Positions 1 through 7,777 of a DNA stretch of 17,219 nucleotides are shown here, piece by piece. The notes below the pieces were generated by a model. It did not search any database, was not told the DNA's origin, and worked only from the letters and a program-made list of their open reading frames with translations. This DNA is from an uncultured Oscillospiraceae bacterium. Its GTDB lineage: Bacteria; Bacillota; Clostridia; Oscillospirales; Oscillospiraceae. A program made the translations under genes and the position numbers. Location: contig CAKTFW010000030.1 in the NCBI GenBank assembly GCA_934561175.1, positions 1 to 17,219 of the forward strand. The letters are read 5' to 3'. Numbering within the stretch: the first letter of the stretch is position 1; every line of letters begins with the position of its first letter.

Positions 1-2141
1 CGGTTAAACTGCTGCAGGACGCCAATATTGCAGCATATTCGCTTGTGATTACAGGCTGTAAGAATCCTTTCACTGTGGATCTGAATGGTAAAACGCTCAG
101 TACTGCCATTGATGCCGCCGAGACACCGGGGAATCTTGTCTTTTATCTGAAGCAAAGTGCACCGCTTACGCTGATCAACTCCGCGGCTACGCAGGCGACA
201 ATTAAAAGCCAGCGGGCGTTCCATATTGAGAACAGTGGCAGTGTAATCATTGGAAAACCGGATGGCAGTGCCAACGATATCAAATTTGAGCTGAGCACGA
301 TGCTTGCCACTGGCAACAGCAACAACACAGGCAGTATCACCATTTACGGTGGTACCTTCGAATGCCCCGTTAATGTCAGCAAAACGAAAGATCAGGGCGT
401 GTCCAGTGTGACATTTTACGGTGGAAGCTTCCGGAAAATTGCAGTTTTTGAATCTGCAACGCTGGCAGGAACATTGGCACAGGGCTATGCGTTTAAACAA
501 AATGATACCTGGGTGAATCATCTCAGCGGAAATACACTGACGGATGTCACAGTTCAGAAAGCACCGTTCAAGCAATTCCATGTCGCCGCAGACAAGCAGA
601 CAGCGGCCTACGGCGAGAAAATCACGATTACTGCATCGGCTGATCTGTGGGGCGAGGAGAAGTCTGTTGCCTATCAATGGTATCTGGACGGTACAGCGGT
701 GCCGGATGCAACCGAAAGCACCTACACGGTCTCGAACTTGTCGGTCGCAGACCACATGGTCCGCTGCGAGGCTGTTTGCGAAGGGTATGTTGTCAGCGAT
801 GCAGCTGCATTGACAATCAACCGTGCGGCAGGTCCTGCAGCACTGGCAGAATTCACGCTGGAGTTCGCATTGAACGATGATGGCAAGACTTTTACGGCGA
901 CAATCCCGGCAGTGGAAGGCGCGGAGTACAGTTTTGACAGAGAGAATTATTCTGAAGTCAATATAAAGACAGACTGCCAACCCAACACGGCATATACAGG
1001 CTATATACGCATTGCGCAAACGGCAACGCATGAGGCGGGTGCAGTGACCAGCCATCAGCAGACTTCACCTAAGCTGACGGTGGCTATGCCGGTCTTCACG
1101 CCGGATGGCGGCAGATTTTCCGGTGCGCAGAATGTGGAAATTGCCTGCGCAACAGAGAATGCGGTGATTTATTATACCATCGACGGAAGCGAGCCGACGA
1201 CTGCAAGCACTGTCTACAAGACACCACTGCGCCTGACGGGCACAACCACGGTCAAGGCAATTGCAGTCAAGGAGGATATGAACGACAGTGCTGTAGTAAC
1301 AGCGGCTTTTACACGGCGTTCCGGCAGCTCTACAGGTGTGAAAACGGACTATGCGATTACGGTGAAGAAGACCGCAAACGGCAGCGCTGCAGCATCTGTG
1401 AAGCAAGCGGCGGCGGGAGACACGGTGACCATCACGGTTGTTCCGGACAAGGGGTATACACTGGAGACGCTGCAGGCAGTGGACGCAAAGGACAAAGCAC
1501 TGAAGCTCACCAGCAAGGGCAATGGAAAATATATCTTTACCATGCCGGAATCGAAGGTCGTGGTGACGGCCACATTCCAGGAAGATAATACAATGCTGAA
1601 CTTCTTTGTGGATGTACCGTCTGACGATTACTATTATGATGCAGTTCTGTGGGCGGTGGAAAATAAGATCACCGATGGTGTAGATGCAGTGCACTTCCTG
1701 CCGAAGGGACTTTGCACCCGCGCGCAGATCGTCACCTTCCTGTGGCGGGCAGCGGGTTCGCCAGTTGTGAATTATGCCATGAATTTGACGGATGTCCCGG
1801 AAGACGCTTACTATGCGGAGGCAGTCCGGTGGGCACTGAGTCAGGGAATTACGACGGGAATCGGCAAAAAACAGTTTGATCCGGATGCAGTCTGCACGCG
1901 CGGTCAGGCGATGGCATTCCTGTACCGTTATGAAAAGCAGCAGGGCGGCGGAATGCAGGGCGCGTGGATGTTCCGGAATCCCTTTGTTGATGTGAATCTG
2001 GACAGCTATTATGGAGAGGCGGTTATGTGGGGCGTTGCCAATGGTATTACCAATGGCACCAGCGCGGATCATTTCAGCCCGGCCAGCGGCTGTACAAGAG
2101 CACAGATTGTAACTTTCCTATATCATTATCTGAAAAAGTAA
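1..2141 (+). CDS. SLH-domain surface protein, 5' partial
   Basis: The frame is open from base 3, so the true start lies upstream; about 712 residues are visible. Residue positions below count from the valine codon at base 45. The first 170 residues hold beta-helix-like strands with recurrent YGG(T/S)F turns. Residues 178-258 look like an Ig-like domain (YQWYLDG core). Residues 348-423 match the chitobiase/hexosaminidase C-terminal type (YYTIDGSEPT). Residues 436-512 resemble a divergent InlB B-repeat (GYTLE, FTMPESKV). Three SLH domains close the protein (about 519-572, 580-630, 646-697), each with an FxDV or LTDV opening and a CTR(A/G)Q motif. SLH domains bind secondary cell-wall polymers, so this is a wall-anchored exported protein; its ligand is unknown. 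Any signal peptide is outside the window. The architecture is clear, the function is not. Confidence 0.9.
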   Translation, partial: VKLLQDANIAAYSLVITGCKNPFTVDLNGKTLSTAIDAAETPGNLVFYLKQSAPLTLINSAATQATIKSQRAFHIENSGSVIIGKPDGSANDIKFELSTMLATGNSNNTGSITIYGGTFECPVNVSKTKDQGVSSVTFYGGSFRKIAVFESATLAGTLAQGYAFKQNDTWVNHLSGNTLTDVTVQKAPFKQFHVAADKQTAAYGEKITITASADLWGEEKSVAYQWYLDGTAVPDATESTYTVSNLSVADHMVRCEAVCEGYVVSDAAALTINRAAGPAALAEFTLEFALNDDGKTFTATIPAVEGAEYSFDRENYSEVNIKTDCQPNTAYTGYIRIAQTATHEAGAVTSHQQTSPKLTVAMPVFTPDGGRFSGAQNVEIACATENAVIYYTIDGSEPTTASTVYKTPLRLTGTTTVKAIAVKEDMNDSAVVTAAFTRRSGSSTGVKTDYAITVKKTANGSAAASVKQAAAGDTVTITVVPDKGYTLETLQAVDAKDKALKLTSKGNGKYIFTMPESKVVVTATFQEDNTMLNFFVDVPSDDYYYDAVLWAVENKITDGVDAVHFLPKGLCTRAQIVTFLWRAAGSPVVNYAMNLTDVPEDAYYAEAVRWALSQGITTGIGKKQFDPDAVCTRGQAMAFLYRYEKQQGGGMQGAWMFRNPFVDVNLDSYYGEAVMWGVANGITNGTSADHFSPASGCTRAQIVTFLYHYLKK

Positions 2142-2152
2142 AGATAGATCAA

Positions 2153-2194
2153 GGCAAGGCGGCAGCAAGCATTTCAGCTTGCTGCCGCCTTGTC
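2153..2194 (+). terminator. Strong hairpin after SLH gene, no U-tract
   Basis: A perfect 16-bp stem (2155-2170 with 2177-2192; core GGCGGCAGCAAGC) encloses the 6-nt loop ATTTCA. A G-U and a G-C pair extend it to 18 bp. It starts 13 nt after the TAA stop of the SLH gene. No run of T follows on either strand, so it may be a Rho-type or 3'-end-stabilising hairpin and not a classical intrinsic terminator. Confidence 0.55.
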
Positions 2195-2268
2195 AAATGG
2201 AGAGCACTGGTTCCATACGGCGGAGCAGATGCGCTTTTTGAATGCGTAGCTTGAAAAAGAAAAGCAGA

Positions 2269-2292
2269 CTGGAAAAGTTCCTGACTTTCCAG
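2269..2292. repeat. Inverted repeat over the -35 of the split-barrel gene
   Basis: CTGGAAAAGT and ACTTTCCAG form an inverted repeat with one bulged A and a 5-nt centre. The right arm overlaps the proposed -35 hexamer. This is a possible operator; the binding protein is unknown. Confidence 0.3.
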
Positions 2293-2309
2293 AAGAAATG
2301 TGCTAAAAT
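2281..2309 (+). promoter_or_regulatory. Extended -10 promoter for the split-barrel gene
   Basis: The -35 is CTGACT (2281-2286; 4 of 6 match TTGACA), followed by a 17-nt spacer and the -10 TAAAAT (2304-2309). TG sits one base upstream of the -10 (2301-2302), making it an extended -10 element. It is about 35 nt upstream of the start codon. It fits a vegetative sigma-A promoter giving the gene its own transcript. Confidence 0.6.
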
Positions 2310-2343
2310 AAAAACATCGTATCAATGATAGGAGGAATCTGAT

Positions 2344-2736
2344 ATGGAAAAAGTGTATGCGTTTTTGAAATCTGCTGGAACTTACTATCTGGCAACGGTA
2401 GAGGGCGATCAGCCCCGTGTCCGCCCCTTTGGAACAGCGCATATTTTTGAGGATAAACTGTATATCCAGACAGGCAAAAACAAACCGGTGTCCAAACAAA
2501 TTGCGGCGAATCCAAAATGTGAAATCTGCGCATTTCAGGATGGCGTTTGGCTGCGTGTAGCAGCTGAATTGGTCGAGGATGACCGTGTAGAAGCCAAGAA
2601 GGCAATGCTGGATGATTACACGGAGCTGCGGGGCATGTATGATGAGCATGATCCGAACACGCAGGTGCTGTATCTGAAGAATGCGGTTGCGACTTTCAGC
2701 TCGTTTACTGCAGCACCGGAGGTTCACAAATTCTAA
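2344..2736 (+). CDS. Pyridoxamine 5'-phosphate oxidase-like FMN-binding protein
   Basis: The product has 130 residues, the usual length of single-domain split-barrel flavoproteins. The N-terminal part follows the family pattern: an LATVEGDQPRVRPFG strand pair, then a YIQTGKNKPV stretch that would contact the FMN phosphate, then KCEICAF and the WLRVAAELVED strand. The family binds FMN or F420 and includes many reductases of unknown substrate, among them relatives of Nim nitroimidazole reductases; true PNPOx enzymes are longer. I infer a small cytoplasmic flavin reductase or flavin-binding protein and would not name a substrate. The start is supported by GGAGG at 2331-2335, 8 nt before ATG. It is monocistronic, with its own promoter and a terminator shared with the convergent kinase gene. 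Confidence 0.85.
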   Translation: MEKVYAFLKSAGTYYLATVEGDQPRVRPFGTAHIFEDKLYIQTGKNKPVSKQIAANPKCEICAFQDGVWLRVAAELVEDDRVEAKKAMLDDYTELRGMYDEHDPNTQVLYLKNAVATFSSFTAAPEVHKF

Positions 2737-2766
2737 AGCTGTGCACAGTACAGTCAATCTTTCAGA

Positions 2767-2801
2767 AAAAGGCCCTCTGAACTTGGTTCAGAGGGCCTTT
2801 T
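2767..2801. terminator. Bidirectional intrinsic terminator
   Basis: The stem GGCCCTCTGAAC (2771-2782) pairs with 2786-2797 around a 3-nt loop. It is flanked by AAAA (2767-2770) and TTTT (2798-2801), so a U-tract follows the hairpin in both directions. It lies between the convergent split-barrel gene (+) and hybrid kinase gene (-) and can serve both. Confidence 0.9.
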
Positions 2802-2811
2802 AAGTCTCGTG

Positions 2812-5268
2812 TTATCCATGTACATCAATCTTCAAATTGCGCAGTATTTCCTGCTGCTCGGACAGCGCCTGCAGAATGGTCTGGTGAATTCTCTTTGCTT
2901 CCAGAGGCTTTGTCAGATGCGCGTTCATGCCGGAGGCCAGGCTGGTTTGAATATCATCGAGGAAGGCGTTGGCACTCATTGCGATGATCGAGACGGTCTT
3001 GGCATCCGGCCGTGGAAGCGCCCGGATTTTTCGGGTCGCATCCAGACCGTTCAGAATGGGCATCATGATATCCATAAAAATAAAGTCGAATTGGAAAGGT
3101 GCGGAGTCCGCAAAGAGTTGTACGGCCTCTTGGCCGTTCCTGGCGCAGGTAATCGTCAACCCCTCGTCCTCCAGAAGCATTTTTGCAATATCAATATTCA
3201 GCGCGTTGTCATCTACCAGCAGTGCCCGTTTTCCGGCAGCGCTGCTGGACAGCTCCGCGTTGGGCTTATGCGATGCGGTGTGCTGCGTAAAATCAAGCGC
3301 AAACGGAATCGAGACAGTAAAGGTTGTACCGACCTGCTCCGTACTCTCAAAGTGGATCGTGCCGTGCATCTGCTCCGTCAGCGCTTTTACAATGGGGAGA
3401 CCAAGCCCGGAGCTGGAAAAAGTAGTGATAGAGTTCTTGCCCTCCTGTGAAAATGGTTCGAACAGATGCGGCTGAAATTCCCTGCTGATGCCGCAGCCGG
3501 TATCCGCACAGGTAAAATGAAAAAGTGCGTGGGTGGAATCCAATGGCGTCTCTACACAACGCATGGTTACTGTACCGCCAAGACGGTTGTACTTGATTGC
3601 ATTTGTAGTGAGATTCATGAGAATGCGATTGAGATGTACGGGACTGCCGATCAGACGGGTATGCTGTACCCGAATTTCGGAAATACATTTCACATCGCAG
3701 TCGTTGGCCTGCATCTCGACAATCGGCAAATTCTGCGTAAAGAGTTCCGTGAGATCAAAGGGGGTGGAATCCAGTTCGATTTTCCCGGATTCGACTTTCC
3801 CCATATCCAGAATATTGTTGATAATCGAGAGCAGATATTCCAGCGAAGAGAGCGCTTTGCGCTGGTATTCCCACAGCTTTTCCTTATCGTCTTTTGCACG
3901 GTTTGCCATTTCGATTAGGCCGAGCACGCTGTTGACCGGCGTGCGGATGTCATGACTTATGCGGCGGAGAAAATTGGTCTTGGCTTCATTGGCGCGGTGC
4001 GCCTCGGCGGCAGCCGCTTTCAGACTTTCCTGATACTGCAGCTCCTTGTGCTTTTGCTCAGTGATCTGGCGTGCGGACATCAAAAGATGGGTGGCCTCGC
4101 CGGTTTGGCTGCGCTTTTTTACAATCAGTGTGACGAGATACCATGTGTGCTCCTGACTTTCCATCTCAAGGGCAATGAATTCCTGACTCTGTAAGCGTGC
4201 GGCAGCAGTGGAGAAATCCAGAAATTCCCGCACCGTATCCAATTGTTCTGGAACGGCAACCTCACGCAGAACAAAATCCTGAAATTCCTGCAGCGGTCCA
4301 GTCAGCCCCTGATATTTCTGCGTTTTGCTGCTGCTGGAAACAACCAGATAGCTGCATGCCTGCAGATCAAGGACAATCAGCTCCTGATAAACAGAGCCCA
4401 GTGCCTTGATGATCTCATACCGCTCCCTGGCGGCTTCCACGGAGCGATGCAGCTCCAGCTCGCCTTTTTCCTTCTCGGAAATGAAATGCCTGATGTCAGA
4501 AATGATGCAGTGAAGAAAGGTTTCGCCGGCGACTGTGACCTTGACAGTTGTGTCGGAGATCCAGAGATAACCATTTTTACTCAGCAGCCGGTAGATGACA
4601 TCCTCATAGGGACGGTTCAGACGATCGGTCAGAACACGGTCAATATAGTCGCGCGTCGTCTGCAAATCGTCCGGGCAGATGAGGTTGGCGAACTGGTTGT
4701 GAAACCGGGTGCGGATTTCTTCCTTTGTCCAGCCAAGCATATTCAAAAAGCGCTCGCCAAGATAGAGGAATGGAAAGCCGTCGCCAGTGCTGCAGCGGAT
4801 ATAGCCGCCGGGGAGATTCTGGAAGAGGTAGTCAGATACTGCGCTCTTGGTTTCCAGTTCTTTTTGCCGCTGCAAAAAACTGCTCATATCCGTACACAGG
4901 CTGATGATGGCGAGCCGCCCATCCTCTGTGCTGACGACCTTCCCCTGAGCGACGGCCCAGAACCAGCTGCCGTCTTTCCGGGGCATCCGGTAGGTTGTCT
5001 CATAGGTCATGCCCTCATAATAATGGCCGCCGAGATCTTTCAAAACCTGCGGCAGATCATCAGGGTGGATGGTGTTGGAGACCTGTCCGTGGATGGCTTG
5101 CGCGAGCGCATCAACGCTCTCATAACCGAGCAGAGCTACCATGCCTTCGCTGGCGCAATAGAGCGGAAATCCCGATTCGCAGTATCCACCGATTACACCG
5201 GACTTATCCTGATGTGCAAATTCAGAAGTCAGCCGCTGTACTTCTTCCTGCGACAGGCGTTTGTTCAT
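2812..5268 (-). CDS. PAS hybrid histidine kinase with C-terminal receiver
   Basis: A soluble hybrid sensor kinase of 818 residues; no membrane span or signal peptide is visible. In order: a PAS_3-type domain (about 25-135, HPDDL and RKDGSWFW), a second PAS (about 145-265, CPDDL), a third PAS-like region before the kinase (about 283-405) shared with the kinase at 8779, a short coiled coil, HisKA with phosphoacceptor His439 (SHDIRTP), HATPase_c (N-box NLTTNAIKYN, DTGCGIS, SGLGLP) and a receiver with Asp733 (FMDIMMP), acidic pair Asp686-Asp687 and Lys787. All core catalytic residues are present. I chose the ATG at 5268 because GGGAG lies 8 nt upstream; the ATG at 5283 has only a weak, distant AGGGA. 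The phosphoryl group probably passes to the Hpt protein encoded divergently at 5611. The signal is unknown. Confidence 0.93.
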   Translation of the reverse strand: MNKRLSQEEVQRLTSEFAHQDKSGVIGGYCESGFPLYCASEGMVALLGYESVDALAQAIHGQVSNTIHPDDLPQVLKDLGGHYYEGMTYETTYRMPRKDGSWFWAVAQGKVVSTEDGRLAIISLCTDMSSFLQRQKELETKSAVSDYLFQNLPGGYIRCSTGDGFPFLYLGERFLNMLGWTKEEIRTRFHNQFANLICPDDLQTTRDYIDRVLTDRLNRPYEDVIYRLLSKNGYLWISDTTVKVTVAGETFLHCIISDIRHFISEKEKGELELHRSVEAARERYEIIKALGSVYQELIVLDLQACSYLVVSSSSKTQKYQGLTGPLQEFQDFVLREVAVPEQLDTVREFLDFSTAAARLQSQEFIALEMESQEHTWYLVTLIVKKRSQTGEATHLLMSARQITEQKHKELQYQESLKAAAAEAHRANEAKTNFLRRISHDIRTPVNSVLGLIEMANRAKDDKEKLWEYQRKALSSLEYLLSIINNILDMGKVESGKIELDSTPFDLTELFTQNLPIVEMQANDCDVKCISEIRVQHTRLIGSPVHLNRILMNLTTNAIKYNRLGGTVTMRCVETPLDSTHALFHFTCADTGCGISREFQPHLFEPFSQEGKNSITTFSSSGLGLPIVKALTEQMHGTIHFESTEQVGTTFTVSIPFALDFTQHTASHKPNAELSSSAAGKRALLVDDNALNIDIAKMLLEDEGLTITCARNGQEAVQLFADSAPFQFDFIFMDIMMPILNGLDATRKIRALPRPDAKTVSIIAMSANAFLDDIQTSLASGMNAHLTKPLEAKRIHQTILQALSEQQEILRNLKIDVHG

Positions 5269-5342
5269 CCCAAAGTCTCCCATCCAAGTTAATTGTCCCT
5301 ACGGAAACAGCAGTGATTGTAATCGTAAAACTTCACAATTTT

Positions 5343-5371
5343 ATTATACACAGTGCGGCGGCTGCTTGCAA
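5343..5371 (-). promoter_or_regulatory. Promoter of the minus-strand hybrid kinase
   Basis: Read on the minus strand, -35 TTGCAA (5371-5366) is followed by a 17-nt spacer and a perfect -10 TATAAT (5348-5343), about 75 nt before the kinase start. An inverted repeat, TTGCAAGT (5366-5373) with ACTTGCGA (5379-5386), overlaps the -35 and could be a regulator site. Confidence 0.6.
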
Positions 5372-5491
5372 GTAGAGAACTTGCGAAAAGCCTGATCGAC
5401 ACAGCAGAAGTGCCATTCCTGCATTACACGATGCGGGAGTATTTCATCTGAATTTGTTGTAAAATCGAGGGAATAGACGAAGGAAATCACA

Positions 5492-5505
5492 AATTCCGCG
5501 GAATT
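5492..5505. repeat. Perfect 14-bp palindrome AATTCCGCGGAATT
   Basis: The sequence equals its own reverse complement over 14 bases. It sits 24 nt upstream of the proposed -35 of the Hpt gene, a usual place for an activator or repressor dimer site. Confidence 0.4.
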
Positions 5506-5528
5506 CGGCCTGTTTTCGACATATCACC

Positions 5529-5557
5529 TTGCAATACCGGAAATTTAGGTATATCAT
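5529..5557 (+). promoter_or_regulatory. Candidate promoter of Hpt/EAL run
   Basis: The -35 TTGCAA (5529-5534), a 17-nt spacer and -10 TATCAT (5552-5557; 5 of 6 match) lie about 55-65 nt before the Hpt start. The -35 hexamer is identical to that of the divergent kinase promoter. Confidence 0.45.
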
Positions 5558-5610
5558 TACTTTATTGACTGATTGCCGGACTTTTACCTGACCGGAGACT
5601 TGAAGAAGAA

Positions 5611-5988
5611 ATGAGAACTGCCATGACGATTGAAATGTGCTATGAAGAAATGGGCGGAAATTGTCAAGAGGTCTGTATGCGCATTCCAAGTGACACACTG
5701 ATTATAAAATTTGTCGGCTCATTTTTAGACGATCCGAGTTTTGCCACACTGCGTTGTGCAATGGATGCTGGAAATCTGGAAGAGGCGTTCCGGGCTGCAC
5801 ATACGCTGAAGGGCGTATGCGCGAACCTGAGCTTCAGTAAGCTGCAGCATTCTGCCAGCCAGCTGACAGAAGTCCTGCGCGCCGCGCAGGACGCTATTCC
5901 GGAACAGGCATATGCGCTGATGGAGGCCGTGTGCCGGGACTACCAGGACACCACGGATGTCATTCGTAAATTCCAGGCGGAGGCATGA
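5611..5988 (+). CDS. Histidine phosphotransfer (Hpt) domain protein
   Basis: A free-standing Hpt protein of 125 residues. The phosphorylatable histidine is His64 in the motif AAHTLKG, followed by a helix with LSFSKLQHSASQL, as in the four-helix Hpt bundle. Hpt proteins carry phosphate from the receiver of a hybrid kinase to the receiver of an output protein. Here the flanking genes supply both: two hybrid kinases and a REC-EAL protein 76 nt downstream. The start is uncertain. ATG 5611 has only a purine-rich GAAGAAGAA before it; ATG 5623 would give a protein opening MTIEMCYEEMGG, which resembles the usual beginning of this small-Hpt group as I remember it. No terminator separates it from the EAL gene, so they are probably co-transcribed. 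Confidence 0.9.
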   Translation: MRTAMTIEMCYEEMGGNCQEVCMRIPSDTLIIKFVGSFLDDPSFATLRCAMDAGNLEEAFRAAHTLKGVCANLSFSKLQHSASQLTEVLRAAQDAIPEQAYALMEAVCRDYQDTTDVIRKFQAEA

Positions 5989-6064
5989 ACCGGCCAAAAA
6001 AGGGAAAGTAACAGCGGAGAAAAAGCGCGGCAGCGCGCAGGGGAAGAAATAGAAGGGCACGCAT

Positions 6065-7732
6065 ATGGCTGTAAAAAAACAAATCCTGATTGTAGAGGAT
6101 AATCTGCTGAATCGCGAGATGCTGAAGGCGATTTTGGAGGATCAGTACGCCATACTGGAGGCGGAAAACGGTCTGCAGGGGCTGGAGCTGCTGCAGCGCC
6201 GCAAGGATGACATTGCGTTGATCCTGCTGGATGTCATGATGCCGGTGATGGATGGCTATACAATGCTGAACAAAATCCACGCGGATCCGGAGTTATCGTT
6301 GATTCCGGTGATTGTAACGACCCAAAGCGACAGCGAGACAGGTGAAATCGCGGCGCTGGAACGGGGTGCAACGGACTTTGTACCAAAGCCGTACCGCCCC
6401 AAAGTGATCCTGCAGCGTATTGCCAACCTGATCAGTCTGCGTGAGAACGCTGCAATTGTAAATCAGTTCCAGTATGACCGCTTGACCGGCCTATACAGTA
6501 AGGAATTTTTTTATAAAAGAGCACGGGAGCAGATGTGTAAATATCCAGATCGCAGCTTTACCATGATTTGCTCCAATATTGAAAATTTCAAATTGTTTAA
6601 CGATGTGTTCGGTGTTTCAGCAGGTGACCGCCTGCTGAAAGAAAGTGCAGATTTGTTCCGAAAGCTGAGAACTGGCGAAGAGGTCTGCGGACGCTTTGGC
6701 GCGGACCGCTTTTTGCTGTTGCGAATGCAGGAACAGCGGACGGAGGATTATGAATTCCTGGTTGAGGCTGAGCAGGAAATGCTGTCCAATATGAAAAACA
6801 CTGAAATCCGGTGGGGCATTTATGAAGTGACGGATCCCACGGTTTCCGTAGAAAAAATGTGTGACCGGGCGTTGCTGGCTGCAGACAGTATTAAGGGGCA
6901 GTATAATCGCCATTTTGCAATTTATGATGATGCGCTGCGCAGTAAGCTGCTGCGGGAGCAGGTCATTACCGAATCAATGGAGACTGCGTTGAAGGAGAAG
7001 CAGTTCTCGGTCTATCTGCAGCCGAAGTTCAAGGTGAAAAACGACTGCCTTGCTGGTGCGGAAGCACTGATCCGGTGGGAGCATCCGCAGTTGGGTTTCC
7101 TTTCACCGGGAGAATTTATTCCGCTGTTTGAGAAGAATGGGTTTATCACGAAGCTGGATTACTATGTGTGGGAACAGGTCTGCATTCTGCTGCACCAGTG
7201 GGAGGAGAAGGGTTATCCCGCCATCCCGGTGTCTGTGAATGTATCCAGAGCAGATATCTATCAACTGAATCTGACCGATACGATGCTGGATTTGATCCAC
7301 AGGTACAAGGTGGACCCGACGAATCTGCATCTGGAGATTACAGAGAGCGCCTATACGGAGGATCCGGAGCAGATTATCAGCACAGTGGATCAGCTGCGTG
7401 AGCTTGGCTTCATCATTGAGATGGATGACTTCGGCAGCGGATACTCTTCTCTGAATATGCTCAACCAGATGAAGCTGGATGTGCTGAAACTGGACATGAA
7501 ATTTATCCAGAGCGAAACGGCCAAACCGTTGGAGCAGGGGATTATCCGTTTTATCGTCGAGCTGGCACGCTGGATGAACCTGAGCGTTGTGGCAGAGGGC
7601 GTGGAGACCAGGGAACAGCTCGACCGCCTGCGTGATATTGGCTGCGACTATGTGCAGGGCTATTTCTTTGCCAAACCGATGCCGGCGGTGAAATTTGAAA
7701 CATTTCTGGCATCCAAGCCTGTGGAAGCCTAG
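6065..7732 (+). CDS. Response regulator with degenerate GGDEF and EAL (c-di-GMP phosphodiesterase)
   Basis: A 555-residue protein, REC-GGDEF-EAL. The receiver (1-125) has acidic pair Glu11-Asp12, phosphoacceptor Asp56 (LLDVMMP) and Lys108 (VPKPY). The GGDEF domain (about 135-290) has GADRF at 212-216 in place of GGDEF, so cyclase activity is unlikely; such domains often act as allosteric sensors. The EAL domain (about 300-548) keeps the full catalytic set: Glu333 (EAL), Asn392, Glu424 (LEITES), Asp454-Asp455 (DDFGSGYSSL), Lys475, Glu511 (EGVET) and Gln531 (VQGYF). I infer an active c-di-GMP phosphodiesterase whose receiver takes phosphate from the Hpt protein encoded just upstream. GAAGGG lies 7 nt before ATG. 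The TAG stop is in the same frame as the next gene. Confidence 0.94.
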   Translation: MAVKKQILIVEDNLLNREMLKAILEDQYAILEAENGLQGLELLQRRKDDIALILLDVMMPVMDGYTMLNKIHADPELSLIPVIVTTQSDSETGEIAALERGATDFVPKPYRPKVILQRIANLISLRENAAIVNQFQYDRLTGLYSKEFFYKRAREQMCKYPDRSFTMICSNIENFKLFNDVFGVSAGDRLLKESADLFRKLRTGEEVCGRFGADRFLLLRMQEQRTEDYEFLVEAEQEMLSNMKNTEIRWGIYEVTDPTVSVEKMCDRALLAADSIKGQYNRHFAIYDDALRSKLLREQVITESMETALKEKQFSVYLQPKFKVKNDCLAGAEALIRWEHPQLGFLSPGEFIPLFEKNGFITKLDYYVWEQVCILLHQWEEKGYPAIPVSVNVSRADIYQLNLTDTMLDLIHRYKVDPTNLHLEITESAYTEDPEQIISTVDQLRELGFIIEMDDFGSGYSSLNMLNQMKLDVLKLDMKFIQSETAKPLEQGIIRFIVELARWMNLSVVAEGVETREQLDRLRDIGCDYVQGYFFAKPMPAVKFETFLASKPVEA

Positions 7733-7777
7733 AAAAATGAAAATCAGAAACAGTCCACGGCCAGGAGTCTGCTGGTT
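7730..7777 (+). other. Probable frameshift / coupling junction between EAL and GGDEF genes
   Basis: TAG (7730-7732) ends the EAL gene. The downstream cyclase frame is the same frame and stays open after the TAG, but it has no ATG. The ATG at 7737-7739 is followed by AAAA then TCAG. With five A's it would enter the cyclase frame; with four it reads about 44 codons and stops near 7869. Confidence 0.6.

Larger units (their letters stand above)
5284..5610. other. Divergent intergenic region between kinase and Hpt gene
   Basis: This stretch has no convincing gene. It holds back-to-back promoter-like sequences for the two flanking genes and several small symmetric elements: the inverted repeat at 5366-5386, a near-perfect CCTGCAT/ATGCGGG hairpin near 5417-5435, and a perfect 14-bp palindrome at 5492-5505. 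An 84-codon antisense frame across its right half shows no protein-like pattern. Confidence 0.6.

Noticed and set aside
1065..2072. Long minus-strand open frame opposite the SLH gene
   Set aside because: The sequence is Cys/His/Arg-rich without domain pattern, has no Shine-Dalgarno site, and lies fully opposite a well-supported domain-rich gene.
4243..5292. 349-codon plus-strand open frame opposite the first kinase
   Set aside because: It is antisense to clear PAS domains. No recognisable motif is present, and its openness follows from codon bias of the real gene.
5444..5698. 84-codon minus-strand frame in the kinase/Hpt spacer
   Set aside because: It overlaps the Hpt start and promoter elements, with no protein-like pattern or Shine-Dalgarno site.
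7730..7732. TAG as a recoded (pyrrolysine or suppressor) codon joining the EAL and GGDEF proteins
   Set aside because: There is no pyrrolysine gene or stem-like recoding signal in view. An A-tract indel beside a well-placed ATG explains the junction more simply.
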